From: an uncultured Oscillibacter sp.
GTDB taxonomy: Bacteria; Bacillota; Clostridia; Oscillospirales; Oscillospiraceae
DNA: 64,000 nt
NCBI GenBank assembly: GCA_905200545.1
Contig: CAJKKQ010000003.1
Span: 1 to 64,000, forward strand
Reading direction: 5' to 3'
Positions 16,745-24,784 of the stretch are shown piece after piece. Each line of letters begins with the position of its first letter. Position 1 is the first letter of the stretch. A program made the position numbers and the translations under genes. A model generated the notes under the pieces. It did not search any database and had not been told where the DNA came from. It was given only the letters and a program-made list of their open reading frames with translations.

Positions 16745-17183
16745 CGGCCGCTTCTGCCAGCGCCTGGTAGAGCTCCTGGGCACCGCCGCCTTTTTCCTCC
16801 AGCATCTCCCGAAGGGCATCCAGGGCCCGCAGCCGATCCACGAAGCGCACCTCCACGCCGCCTTTGTCCGTCACCTTGAACTCTGCCACGGCGGACAGAT
16901 CCAGCTGTTCCAGATTCGCCTGTTTTCCCTCCAGAGCCAGTCGGACCGCGTCATTGACAGGGCCGAAGGCCAGCTGCGCCAGCTGACGCAGGACATCCTC
17001 CCGGCAAATCTGGGCTGCCGCCGTCTCCCGCATCTGATCCAGCCGCTTTTGCACCTGCCGAACCTCCAGGGTGGAAAAGCCATCCCGGCACCCGGCCGCT
17101 TGAGCCGCCCTCTGGGGGTTCATGGTCTGCAGATACGCCTGGCAAAAAGTCTGCCGGCGGCTCCGGTTCTTTTCTTCTTCCAT
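16716..17183 (-). CDS. xtmA: Terminase small subunit (XtmA-like)
   Basis: 155 aa, the DNA-recognition subunit of the packaging motor. It shows the family's helix-turn-helix N-terminus (RQTFCQAYLQTMNPQRAAQAAG, residues ~10-31) and a C-terminal oligomerisation half. It is the first gene of the phage-particle operon, starting at ATG 17183 with AAGGCGG upstream, and it overlaps xtmB. Upstream lie a strong dyad (17239-17256) and the terminator of the neighbouring gene. Confidence 0.87.
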   Translation of the reverse strand: MEEEKNRSRRQTFCQAYLQTMNPQRAAQAAGCRDGFSTLEVRQVQKRLDQMRETAAAQICREDVLRQLAQLAFGPVNDAVRLALEGKQANLEQLDLSAVAEFKVTDKGGVEVRFVDRLRALDALREMLEEKGGGAQELYQALAEAAGEEGGWEHG

Positions 17184-17238
17184 GTATCACACCGCCTTCC
17201 CCGTTTTGCCTTCACAAAGGGCTCCGGAGGGCAGAAAC

Positions 17239-17256
17239 TTGCACGTCCGCGTGCAA
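17239..17256. promoter_or_regulatory. 18-bp dyad upstream of the phage-particle operon
   Basis: TTGCACG (17239-17245) and its exact complement CGTGCAA (17250-17256) flank TCCG, 56 bases before xtmA. It has the size and symmetry of a repressor operator, and there is no T-tract to suggest a terminator. I see no clear -35/-10 pair nearby. The cognate regulator is not encoded in the locus. Confidence 0.5.
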
Positions 17257-17282
17257 CAGGAGAAAAATTTTTTTAAATATGC

Positions 17283-17316
17283 AAAAAAATGCCGTGGGAA
17301 AAAATTCCCACGGCAT
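17283..17316 (-). terminator. Terminator of the PH-domain gene
   Basis: A 12-bp perfect stem (17289-17300 with 17305-17316) is followed on the minus strand by seven T residues (rc of 17283-17289). It separates the PH-domain gene transcript from the xtmA operon. Confidence 0.88.
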
Positions 17317-17353
17317 TGCCTGTTTCTTTATTAAATTATATGATAGAGATGAC

Positions 17354-17929
17354 TCAGGCCACTGCGGAGGAGGGCCGCTTCTTCAGCAGTTCCGCCGCCC
17401 GATCCACGTCCTTGAGATCGTAGAGGATCATTCCCAGGACACACGCCTGATCCTCATGTCCCTGCATATCCTCCTTGGGATGGCAGGCACGCCAGCGCAG
17501 CTGCTTATCCACATCCTCAAAGACGATCTTCCCCAAAGCCAGGCAGCCGTTATCAGATTTATCCCGGATCACTCGGATCTCATCGATCCCATCCAAATTC
17601 ATGTAGTAGTAGGAATTATCCCGGGTTCGCAGAATCACCCGTTGATTGGTGATCCAATAGGACTGCCCCAGCAAGTTGCGCCTCTCCATTACAGGGGAAA
17701 TGACGATCAGTGCTGCTATAATCAGCATCAGTCCCAGGAATCCGGCGCTTTTGTCTTCATAGAAGTTAAAATACCACACCAAAAGTCCACAGACGACCAC
17801 ACCTGTCACGATCCAGGTTCGCAGGATCCGGTTTTTGATACTGCCTTCCAGAAGAGGGAACGGCTCAGGCCGGCCCTGCCAGCGCACCTGCTCATCCTCC
17901 CGCAGATATTCACGAAGTTCCTTATCCAT
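17354..17929 (-). CDS. PH-domain (bPH2-type) membrane protein
   Basis: 191 aa with two adjacent membrane helices (WIVTGVVVCGLLVWYF and FLGLMLIIAALIVISPVM, about residues 40-83). The segment GQSYWITNQRVILRTRDNSYYYMNLDGI that follows is the bacterial pleckstrin-homology pattern, where YxITNQRVI is diagnostic. Such proteins are membrane-anchored and of unknown molecular role. It is a single gene with its own terminator, upstream of the phage operon and divergent from the two-component system. A TATAAT on the minus strand (17986-17991) may be its -10 box, but I see no good -35. Confidence 0.75.
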   Translation of the reverse strand: MDKELREYLREDEQVRWQGRPEPFPLLEGSIKNRILRTWIVTGVVVCGLLVWYFNFYEDKSAGFLGLMLIIAALIVISPVMERRNLLGQSYWITNQRVILRTRDNSYYYMNLDGIDEIRVIRDKSDNGCLALGKIVFEDVDKQLRWRACHPKEDMQGHEDQACVLGMILYDLKDVDRAAELLKKRPSSAVA

Positions 17930-18074
17930 GGGTACTCACATCCTTTTTCAATTTCCTTCGCAGGGAAGGCTCTCTGTTGGTTAGAATTATACGTCCGTCA
18001 GCCGTTCAGCCGCTGTGAAATCAATTTTTTTCTCTGCCAAATCATTGCTAAGAAGCCTCTAAGGATTTCAGAGT

Positions 18075-18109
18075 TTTTAACGGATTTTTAGCGAATGACA
18101 TGATATAAT
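18075..18109 (+). promoter_or_regulatory. Activator-type promoter of the sensor kinase with 11-bp-spaced repeats
   Basis: TTTTAACG (18075-18082) is repeated as TTTTAGCG (18086-18093), start-to-start 11 bp. A perfect TATAAT (18104-18109) follows after a 10-bp gap, and the -35 position lies inside the repeats. This geometry is known for OmpR/PhoB-family activators, so autoregulation by the adjacent response regulator is likely. Confidence 0.6.
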
Positions 18110-18162
18110 GACATATATCTGTGCCGCAGCCCTCACGGCTGCAATCAAGAAGGGAGTCTCCT

Positions 18163-19275
18163 GTGAAGCGCAAAAAAAATCTTTTTTCCCAATGGTTTCT
18201 TTTTTCCTGGAAGGATCTGTTTATCTCCGCCGGCATTTTACTGTGTGCGGTCTGCTTTTGTATTTTTCTCCAGTCGGCGGACACCACCGAAGGCTTTGCC
18301 TCTCCTATTTTTGTCCTGGCAGTGCTGCTGATCTCCCGCTTTACCAGCGGTTATCTTTTCGGCTCCATTGCAGCGGTGCTGGGTGTGATCTTCGTCAACT
18401 ACATCTTCACATCCCCTTACTGGGCCCTGAACTTCACCCTGGCCGGCTATCCTCTGACCTTTCTTACATTTTTGATGGTATCCATCATCACCAGCACCCT
18501 TACCAGCCAAGCCAAGCAGCAGGAGCGGCTGCGGGTAGAGAACGAAAAGGAGAAGATGCGGGCCAATCTGCTGCGCTCTGTCTCCCACGATATCCGCACG
18601 CCGCTGACCTCTATCGTAGGCGCCACTTCGGCGGTTTTGGAAAATCCCGGGCTTTCCCCGGATGATCAGCGGGAGCTTCTGGAGGATGCCCGGGCAGACG
18701 CCCAATGGCTGATCCGGGTGGTGGAAAATCTTCTCTCCATTACCCGCATCGGAGATACCAGTGCCCACATCACCAAGCAGCCGGAGGCTGCTGAGGAAGT
18801 CCTGGGTGAAGCCGTGCGGAAATTCCGCAAGCGCTTTCCCCAGATCCGGGTTCAGGTTCAGGCTCCCGGGGATCTTCTGATGGTGCCTATGGATCCCATT
18901 CTGATCGAGCAGGTTCTCTCCAACCTTTTGGAAAACGCCGTGATCCACGGCAAGACCACTACGGAGATCCGGCTGAGTGTATGGCCGGACAGCGGATATG
19001 CCCGTTTTTCCGTGGAGGACAACGGACAGGGGATTCCCAAAAAGGAATTGCCCACTTTGTTTGACGGAACTCTGAAACACAACGAAACTGCTTCCGGAGA
19101 TGGAAAGCGCAATATGGGGCTTGGTCTTTCCGTGTGTCTTGCCATTGTTCGGGCCCATGGCGGTATGATGGATGCTTCAAACCTGGCAAACGGCGCCGTT
19201 TTTTCATTCCGGCTGCCCCTATCTGAGGAGGAAAAACATGAATATTCGAGAAAAGATCTTAGTGGTAGAGGATGA
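18163..19275 (+). CDS. KdpD-like sensor histidine kinase (DUF4118 domain)
   Basis: 370 aa if started at GTG 18163, which has AGGGAG six bases upstream; the frame is open further upstream without a site. It has four membrane helices typical of the DUF4118 module (about residues 12-105), a HisKA domain with SVSHDIRTPLTS (phospho-acceptor near His142) and an ATPase domain with the N box VLSNLLENAVIHG, DNGQGIP and GLGLS. It lacks the N-terminal universal-stress and KdpD domains of true KdpD, so potassium control should not be assumed. It overlaps the response regulator gene by 38 bases. cstA downstream is the likely target. Confidence 0.9.
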   Translation: MKRKKNLFSQWFLFSWKDLFISAGILLCAVCFCIFLQSADTTEGFASPIFVLAVLLISRFTSGYLFGSIAAVLGVIFVNYIFTSPYWALNFTLAGYPLTFLTFLMVSIITSTLTSQAKQQERLRVENEKEKMRANLLRSVSHDIRTPLTSIVGATSAVLENPGLSPDDQRELLEDARADAQWLIRVVENLLSITRIGDTSAHITKQPEAAEEVLGEAVRKFRKRFPQIRVQVQAPGDLLMVPMDPILIEQVLSNLLENAVIHGKTTTEIRLSVWPDSGYARFSVEDNGQGIPKKELPTLFDGTLKHNETASGDGKRNMGLGLSVCLAIVRAHGGMMDASNLANGAVFSFRLPLSEEEKHEYSRKDLSGRG

Positions 19276-19945
19276 GAAAAGCATTTCTCATTTTATTTCC
19301 ACCGTGCTCAACAACAACGGCTATGAGGCCATGCAGGCCCGCAGCGGGGCGGAAGCGATGTCCATGATCTCCTCCCACTGTCCGGATCTCATCATTCTGG
19401 ATCTGGGCCTTCCTGATATGGACGGTCTGGAGATTTTGCGCCAGCTGCGGGAGTGGTCCAGCCTGCCGGTGGTGGTGGTTTCCGCCCGTTCCCATGAGCG
19501 TGACAAGGTGGACGCACTGGATCTAGGGGCAGACGACTATCTCACCAAGCCGTTCGGAACGGATGAGCTGCTGGCCCGGGTCCGCACTGCCATCCGCCAC
19601 ACCCGCACAGCTTCCGGGAACGATGAGATCGCCCGCAACGGCACGTATACAGTGGGGGATCTCACCATTGACTATAACAAGCACCAGGTGCTCATGCGGG
19701 GAGAAAACGTCCATCTGACTCTCAGCGAATTCCGCATTGTGGCTCTTCTGGGTAAGTACGCCGGCAAGGTCCTCACCTATGACTTCATCATGAAGGAGCT
19801 TTGGGGGCCGCGGGCCAGCGGGGATAATCAGATCCTCCGGGTCAACATGGCCAATATCCGCCGTAAAATAGAGAAAAATCCCGCAGAACCCGAATATCTC
19901 TTCACAGAGGTCGGTGTGGGCTACCGGATCGCAGAAGGGGAATGA
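19238..19945 (+). CDS. KdpE-like response regulator (OmpR family)
   Basis: 235 aa. The receiver domain has acidic residues in VVEDEKS, phospho-acceptor Asp55 in LIILDLGLPDMDG and Lys in YLTKPFG. The C-terminal winged helix has LTLSEFRIVALLGKYAGKVL and the usual RVNMANIRRKIE plus VGVGYR. ATG 19238 follows GAGGAGGAAAAAC. It is translated from the same message as the kinase. OmpR-family regulators bind tandem repeats with an 11-bp period, and such repeats occur upstream of both the kinase gene and cstA. Confidence 0.92.
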   Translation: MNIREKILVVEDEKSISHFISTVLNNNGYEAMQARSGAEAMSMISSHCPDLIILDLGLPDMDGLEILRQLREWSSLPVVVVSARSHERDKVDALDLGADDYLTKPFGTDELLARVRTAIRHTRTASGNDEIARNGTYTVGDLTIDYNKHQVLMRGENVHLTLSEFRIVALLGKYAGKVLTYDFIMKELWGPRASGDNQILRVNMANIRRKIEKNPAEPEYLFTEVGVGYRIAEGE

Positions 19946-20070
19946 TTCTCTTTCAGGCGTGCAGCAGGCTTCCTGCTGCACGCTATTTTTTTATCTTATT
20001 TTCCGGGTTTTCTTTCAAAAACGGGCATTTTCCAGAATATTTAAACAGCATTTTTATATCGCTCTTTCAA

Positions 20071-20126
20071 TTTTAACGCGTTCTAAACGATTGTGAATAT
20101 ATTTTTAACGTCCGTTTCTGTAGAAA
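20071..20126 (+). promoter_or_regulatory. Candidate regulator-binding repeats and promoter of cstA
   Basis: TTTTAACG (20071-20078) and TCTAAACG (20082-20089) are 11 bp apart, and a further TTTTAACG lies at 20103-20110. A weak -10 match TAGAAA (20121-20126) starts 10 bp after the last copy, the same geometry as before the kinase gene. A second -10 candidate TATGAT lies at 20167-20172. This suggests control of cstA by the adjacent response regulator. Confidence 0.5.
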
Positions 20127-20211
20127 TCTGATATCGTTATAGCCAGGAATCGGAGTGTCCTTTGGGTATGATAGGGGGACATTCCGACCAAAGGAAAAGG
20201 AGTGTGTTTTT

Positions 20212-21732
20212 ATGGCAACATTCGTACTGGGCCTTGTGATCCTGTTCGTAGGCGCCGCCATCTACGGCAAGTTCTGCGAGAAGGTCTTCGGGCCGGACGA
20301 CCGGGAAACCCCGGCCTATTCCAAGCAGGACGGCATCGACTACATCCCCATGCGGGGCTGGAAGAACGGCCTGATCAACCTGCTGAACATCGCGGGCACC
20401 GGTCCCATCATCGGGCCTATCCAGGGCATCCTCTTCGGGCCCATCGCATTCATCACCATCCCTATTGGCAACGTCATCGGCGGTGCAATGCACGACTATT
20501 TCTCCGGCATGATCTGCCTGCGTGACGGCGGCACCCAGATGCCCGACATGATCCGCAAGTACTCCAACAAGGGTATCTACGGCGTGTATCAGGTGTTCCT
20601 GAGCGTGCTGCTGCTGCTGGTGGGCGCTGTGTTCATCTACACCCCCGGCGACATCGCCGCCACCCAGGTCTTCAACTTCAGCGGCAAGGCCACGGATCCC
20701 ACCACCTGGATCATTTACGGTGTCATCTTTGTCTATTATCTGATCGCCACCGTGTTCCCCATCGATGCCATCATCGGCCGCATTTATCCCATCTTCGGCG
20801 CCATCCTCCTGTTCTCTGCCGTGGGTGTGTTCTTCGGCCTCTTTATCCATGGCTATCCTCTGCTGAACCTGTGGGACGACTGGCATGGTGTTGCGTTTGA
20901 CGCTTGGGCTGTGGATGCCGCTACCGGCGAGGAAGTAGCCTTCAGCTATGGTCAGTATTTCGACGCCAACCACTTCATCCCCATCTTCTTCATCACCGTG
21001 GCCTGCGGCATCCTCTCCGGCTTCCACTCCACCCAGACCGCTATCATCTCCCGTACCATGAAGAGCGAGCGTCAGGGCCGCATGACCTTCTACAACATGA
21101 TGATCCTGGAAGGCTTCATCGCCATGGTTTGGGCTGCCGGCGCTATGGGCGTTTACAACCTGGGCCTGCAGGAGGTCAACGCCTCCCTGGCCACCGGTAC
21201 CGTGGGCGTCATCTGCAAGAACCTGCTGGGCTCCGTGGGCGGCACCATCGCTCTGATCGGTGTTATCGTCCTGCCCATTACCTCCGGTGATACGGCTCTG
21301 CGTGCCCTGCGTCTGGGCATCGCCGACGCCTTCCATCTGGATCAGAGCTCCAAGGCCAAGCGCCTGGGCCTCTCCGCCATCATCTTCGCGCTGGTGGCTG
21401 TGATCCTGGTGTACGCCAAGAGCGATCCCACCGGTTTCAACACCCTGTGGCGTTACTTCGCCTGGTCCAACCAGACCCTGTCCCTGTTCGCTTTCCTGGC
21501 CATCTCCATCTGGATGTTTGAGAACAACAAGGCCAAATGGGTTTGGATCCCCCTGATCCCCGGCGCCTGGTATGCGTTCGTGACTGTCACTTACATCGCC
21601 AACGCCCAGATCGGCTTCCACATCCCCTGGAACATTGCCTACGTGGTGGGCGTTGTGGCTGCTGTTGCTTACGTTGCCGCCATCATCATCTACGGCAAGA
21701 AGCGCGCTGCCAGACTCCCCAGCATGAAGTAA
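20212..21732 (+). CDS. cstA: CstA-family carbon starvation transporter
   Basis: A 506-aa integral membrane protein of the CstA family, whose characterised members (E. coli BtsT/YjiY, CstA) import pyruvate or peptides during carbon limitation. Diagnostic parts are GTGPIIGPIQGILFGP near the N-terminus, HDYFSGMICLRDGG, ACGILSGFHSTQTAIISRT and the C-terminal TLWRYFAWSNQTLSLFAFLA. It is shorter than E. coli CstA (~700 aa) but usual for Firmicutes. Start ATG 20212 with AAAAGGAG upstream. It follows a two-component system, an arrangement like the BtsSR/YpdAB control of pyruvate transporters although with a different sensor type. Which substrate it carries cannot be read from sequence. Confidence 0.92.
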   Translation: MATFVLGLVILFVGAAIYGKFCEKVFGPDDRETPAYSKQDGIDYIPMRGWKNGLINLLNIAGTGPIIGPIQGILFGPIAFITIPIGNVIGGAMHDYFSGMICLRDGGTQMPDMIRKYSNKGIYGVYQVFLSVLLLLVGAVFIYTPGDIAATQVFNFSGKATDPTTWIIYGVIFVYYLIATVFPIDAIIGRIYPIFGAILLFSAVGVFFGLFIHGYPLLNLWDDWHGVAFDAWAVDAATGEEVAFSYGQYFDANHFIPIFFITVACGILSGFHSTQTAIISRTMKSERQGRMTFYNMMILEGFIAMVWAAGAMGVYNLGLQEVNASLATGTVGVICKNLLGSVGGTIALIGVIVLPITSGDTALRALRLGIADAFHLDQSSKAKRLGLSAIIFALVAVILVYAKSDPTGFNTLWRYFAWSNQTLSLFAFLAISIWMFENNKAKWVWIPLIPGAWYAFVTVTYIANAQIGFHIPWNIAYVVGVVAAVAYVAAIIIYGKKRAARLPSMK

Positions 21733-21756
21733 AATCCTTTCAAACTCATCTCTCAT

Positions 21757-21802
21757 AAAGGGAAGCCGCCGTGGATAAATTCCACGGCGGCTTCCCTTTT
21801 TC
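21757..21802 (+). terminator. Terminator of cstA
   Basis: A long perfect stem (21757-21775 with 21781-21799, five-base loop) is followed by a run of T, 25 bases after the cstA stop. Confidence 0.9.
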
Positions 21803-21815
21803 CGCCCTATGCAGC

Positions 21816-21849
21816 AAGAAGGCTTCCCTCTGATTTGGGAAGCCTTCTT
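21816..21849 (-). terminator. Hairpin downstream of the ZIP transporter gene
   Basis: AAGAAGGCTTCCC (21816-21828) pairs with GGGAAGCCTTCTT (21837-21849), just after the stop of the minus-strand ZIP gene. The T-tract is short (rc ends CTTCTT), so termination strength is uncertain. Confidence 0.6.
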
Positions 21850-21856
21850 ACTGTAT

Positions 21857-22723
21857 TTACGCATAGATAATGACAAGTCCTGTCAGCATCCCGATCACGG
21901 TAGCCAAAGCCGGCAGCTTGGACTGCCACATCAGGATGGATTCCGGCATCAACTCGCCGAAGACCACATACAGCATTGCGCCAGAGGCAAAGCTCAAAGA
22001 CAAGGACAGAGCGGAGGGTCCCATTGTTCCCAGATAGAACCCCAAAATTGCACCCAGCACGGTAGGCGCCCCCGTAATCGCAGTCAGGGCAGCAGCCTTG
22101 CTCTTTCGCATCCCGCCGGAAATCAAAGGTACAGCCACGGCCATGCCCTCCGGCACGTTGTGCAGTCCGATCACCACCGCCATGACGATGCCTCCCCGGG
22201 AGAGCACCTGCTGCTGGGCGGACGTGGCAAAGGACGCGCCGATAACCATGCCCTCCGGCACATTATGTAAGGCAATGGCCGCCGCCATCACCAGACCTGC
22301 CAGGAAGAGGCTGCCGTGGGACTGGCCTCCCTGCTCGTGGACCTGATAGTGATCGGCGTGGATCAATTCCTCCAGAGAATCTGCCGTCTTGGGGTGACTC
22401 TGGTCGATATGGGCCACCTCATGGTTGGTATCCCGGTCGATCCAGGCGTTAAGCAGATAAATGACGGCATATCCCAGCATCACGCCTACCGCCGCCAGCA
22501 GCAAATGGGTGTGGTCCGCAGTTCCCGCAGGAGCCACCGCCTCCGCCAACAGGTCAAAACATACCACCGCTGTCATCACGCCGGCAGCGAAACTCAGCAG
22601 CAGGCTGACCGTCCGGCTGGAATCCTTTCGGAACAGGCAGGACACCACGCCGCCCAATCCTGTCCCGCCCATACCGGCAGCCGCCGTGATGCAGACGATC
22701 TCCCAAAACAAATCCAATCGCAT
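21857..22723 (-). CDS. ZIP-family divalent metal transporter
   Basis: 288 aa, ZIP/ZupT family, which imports Zn, Fe, Mn or Co. The two signature helices each contain HNVPEGM (about residues 167-173 and 201-207), the metal-binding segments of ZupT-type proteins. A histidine-rich cytoplasmic loop (HIDQSH, HADHYQVHEQGGQSHG) lies between helices 3 and 4. About eight membrane spans are visible. It follows the Mrp-like operon on the same strand but is separated by a hairpin (22742-22785) and has its own GGAGGG site, so it may be separately controlled. Confidence 0.9.
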   Translation of the reverse strand: MRLDLFWEIVCITAAAGMGGTGLGGVVSCLFRKDSSRTVSLLLSFAAGVMTAVVCFDLLAEAVAPAGTADHTHLLLAAVGVMLGYAVIYLLNAWIDRDTNHEVAHIDQSHPKTADSLEELIHADHYQVHEQGGQSHGSLFLAGLVMAAAIALHNVPEGMVIGASFATSAQQQVLSRGGIVMAVVIGLHNVPEGMAVAVPLISGGMRKSKAAALTAITGAPTVLGAILGFYLGTMGPSALSLSLSFASGAMLYVVFGELMPESILMWQSKLPALATVIGMLTGLVIIYA

Positions 22724-22741
22724 CCCTCCAGGTAGAGCAAA

Positions 22742-22785
22742 ATAGGGAACCGAAAGTTACCGCAGGCTAACTTCCAGTTCCCTAT
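22742..22785 (-). repeat. Nested inverted repeat between the Mrp-like operon and the ZIP gene
   Basis: ATAGGGAAC (22742-22750) pairs with GTTCCCTAT (about 22777-22785). An inner dyad around AAGTTA/TAACTT gives a two-part hairpin. On the minus strand TTTT follows the stem. It ends the 10-gene antiporter transcript or forms a leader of the metal transporter; I do not recognise a known riboswitch. Confidence 0.5.
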
Positions 22786-22828
22786 CATAGACGCTCACAA
22801 TCGGAAAGTCAATCCCGGATCACAGTCC

Positions 22829-24772
22829 TCAAAGCAGAATATATACCAGCAGGACAATGAGCCCCACACCAGCCAGCAGCAGGTCGAAGGAAAAGGTCTC
22901 CTCCACCAAAAAGCGCCGGGGTTTGCGCCCGTAGCTGCCGAAGTTTTCGTCATGCTTGGGGACGAAGATCCCCGGCGCCCGGGTGAAGAGAATCCGCTCC
23001 CCCAGATAAACCACCAGATCTCCTGCAGAGGCGGCGATCCGGGCACACAGTGCCCCTGCAAAGGCCAGCCCCCGCAGAAGGGGACGGTAGACCCCATTTT
23101 CCAGATCCAGCCAGGAAGGCCAGCGATCCACATAGACCGCCTCTCCGTTCTCCCGGCGCATCAGCAGCCCCCGCACCACCAGCAGATAGACCGCCGCACC
23201 GATGCCCAGGGAAATACAAGCGCCCTTGAGATTGACCCAGGTGAAGTAGTGCACTGCATGACCGGGATCCGCCTGTAAAAACGCAGATGCCCACCGGGCC
23301 ATGGGCTCCATGGCAATATTGGGGAAAATACCCAACACCAGCAGTGCCAGGGCACCGCAGGTCAGCGCCCCCGTAGTTCCCAGGGACATATACTCCCGGA
23401 CAGCAGGCCTCTGCCCCACAGCCCGGGGAGAGACGAAGATAGCCACAAACAGCTTGGTCATATAGGCGGCCGTCAATCCGCCGGAGATCAGGAACAGCCA
23501 CTCCACCGCCTGGAACACCCCGGCGGCAGCGCCCTCATGCTCCAGCAGGTGGATATACTCCACAATGCTCTCGTGGAGCAGCGTCTTGCTGACATAACCG
23601 GAAAAGCCCGGAACGCCTGCAATGGAGGCCGCCCCTACGAAAAAGACCGCTTTCAGCCAGGGCTTGTTGCGGCCCCAGCCCCGGATGTCGTTCAGGTTCA
23701 GGGAGTGGGTGCCCACATAGATGACACCGGCAGAGACAAACAGCACCAGCTTGATCAGGGAGTGGTTGAGCATGTGCAGCACCGTGCCCCAGGCCGCCAG
23801 GGCATTCTCCCCGGTCAAAAACCCCTGCATGGCCACGCCCACCAGAATAAACCCGATCTGGGACATGGAAGAACAGGCCAGGGTCCGTTTCAGATCCACA
23901 GAGAACACACCCAGTACCGCACCCAGCACCATGGTCACAACGCCCAGTGCCAGCACCACGGTATTCCAAGGCAGATCCGCCGCCAGCAGAAACCGGGAGA
24001 TGATCAAAACCCCGAAGACACCGCTCTTGGTCAGGATACCCGACAGCAGGGCCGAAGCAGGCGCCGGCGCCACCGGATGGGCCTTGGGCAGCCAGATATG
24101 CAGGGGATACATGCCCGCTTTGGCGCCGAAGCCCACCAGGCAGCAGCCTCCGGCAGCGTAAAGCGCTCCCCGCTTTTCCGGCGGCAGAGCCGCCGCAGCC
24201 CCGGCCAGCTGATCCAGGGCCAGTGTTCCCAAAAGATGCTGCAAAAGCAGGATGCCCGCCAGTAGAACCATGCCGCCGATCACCGCCACCGCCAGGTAAG
24301 TCTCCGCTGCCCGCAGAGCCTCTCCAGTCTCGTTCTGGGCCACCCACACATAGGAGGCCATGGACATCATCTCAAAAAAGACGAACAGGGTAAAGAGATC
24401 CCCTGCCAGGAACACGCCCATGAGGGCCCCCTCCGTCAGCAGCCAGAAAAAGTAATACCGGCTGCACCCCTCTGCAGAGGCAAAATAGGATGGGCTTGCC
24501 AGGCCGGTGGCGCACCACAGCAGGGCCGATACCAGCGCCAGCAGCGTCTGCAGGGAGCCCGCCTCCAACGTGAGGCCCATACCGCACACATGGGGCAGCG
24601 TCACGCTTGCTCCAGGCACCAACAACAGGCAGAGCGCTGCCGCGAGCTCCACGGCGGGTACAATTTGGATCCAGAGGTTGCGTCCCTGTCGGCTGCGGTT
24701 GCGCAGAGGCCGTACGGCAAAGGCCGCCGCCATGGGAAACAGAATGAGAAAAATCAACAAGAACCGTTCCAT
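22829..24772 (-). CDS. Antiporter-like subunit, long form (MrpA/HyfB/NuoL type)
   Basis: 647 aa with 14-16 membrane helices. It is the longest of four antiporter-like subunits in this operon. It keeps the helix-5 glutamate (VFFEMMSM) and helix-7 lysine (GFGAKAGMYPLHIWLPKAHP) required for proton movement, plus the LKRTLACSSMSQIGFI segment. Past the core it has an extended C-terminus with helices and the basic tail KHDENFGSYGRKPRRF. It lacks the MrpA-type C-terminal MbhD/E part, which is encoded separately here. It is the last gene of the operon. The closest relation is to hydrogenase-4 HyfB/complex-I subunit-5-like proteins. Confidence 0.82.
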   Translation of the reverse strand: MERFLLIFLILFPMAAAFAVRPLRNRSRQGRNLWIQIVPAVELAAALCLLLVPGASVTLPHVCGMGLTLEAGSLQTLLALVSALLWCATGLASPSYFASAEGCSRYYFFWLLTEGALMGVFLAGDLFTLFVFFEMMSMASYVWVAQNETGEALRAAETYLAVAVIGGMVLLAGILLLQHLLGTLALDQLAGAAAALPPEKRGALYAAGGCCLVGFGAKAGMYPLHIWLPKAHPVAPAPASALLSGILTKSGVFGVLIISRFLLAADLPWNTVVLALGVVTMVLGAVLGVFSVDLKRTLACSSMSQIGFILVGVAMQGFLTGENALAAWGTVLHMLNHSLIKLVLFVSAGVIYVGTHSLNLNDIRGWGRNKPWLKAVFFVGAASIAGVPGFSGYVSKTLLHESIVEYIHLLEHEGAAAGVFQAVEWLFLISGGLTAAYMTKLFVAIFVSPRAVGQRPAVREYMSLGTTGALTCGALALLVLGIFPNIAMEPMARWASAFLQADPGHAVHYFTWVNLKGACISLGIGAAVYLLVVRGLLMRRENGEAVYVDRWPSWLDLENGVYRPLLRGLAFAGALCARIAASAGDLVVYLGERILFTRAPGIFVPKHDENFGSYGRKPRRFLVEETFSFDLLLAGVGLIVLLVYILL

Positions 24773-24784
24773 GACTCGCCTCCC

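Larger units (their letters stand above)
4560..17183 (-). mobile_element. Compact PBSX-like (xkd-type) phage-particle locus
   Basis: Fourteen genes, all on the minus strand and mostly overlapping or a few bases apart, follow the PBSX order: small and large terminase, portal, XkdF-like protease, decoration-like protein, capsid, connectors, sheath, tube, XkdN-like, small unknown, LysM protein, hub, spike-like, gp25-like, baseplate J, XkdU-like. I find no integrase, repressor, replication, holin, endolysin, fibre or normal-length tape measure gene, and no flanking att repeat. GC content resembles the surroundings. It could be a domesticated prophage, a gene-transfer-agent-like particle or a remnant; sequence alone cannot decide. 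Confidence 0.85.

Noticed and set aside
4383..17340. tRNA-Ala as an attachment site for the phage-particle locus
   Set aside because: The tRNA is intact, and I could not find a repeat of its 3' end (GGTTCGATCCCGTTCGG) near 17184-17340. There is also no integrase gene.
18163..19945. True potassium-sensing KdpDE
   Set aside because: The kinase lacks the N-terminal KdpD and Usp domains and no kdpFABC genes are nearby; cstA is the neighbour.
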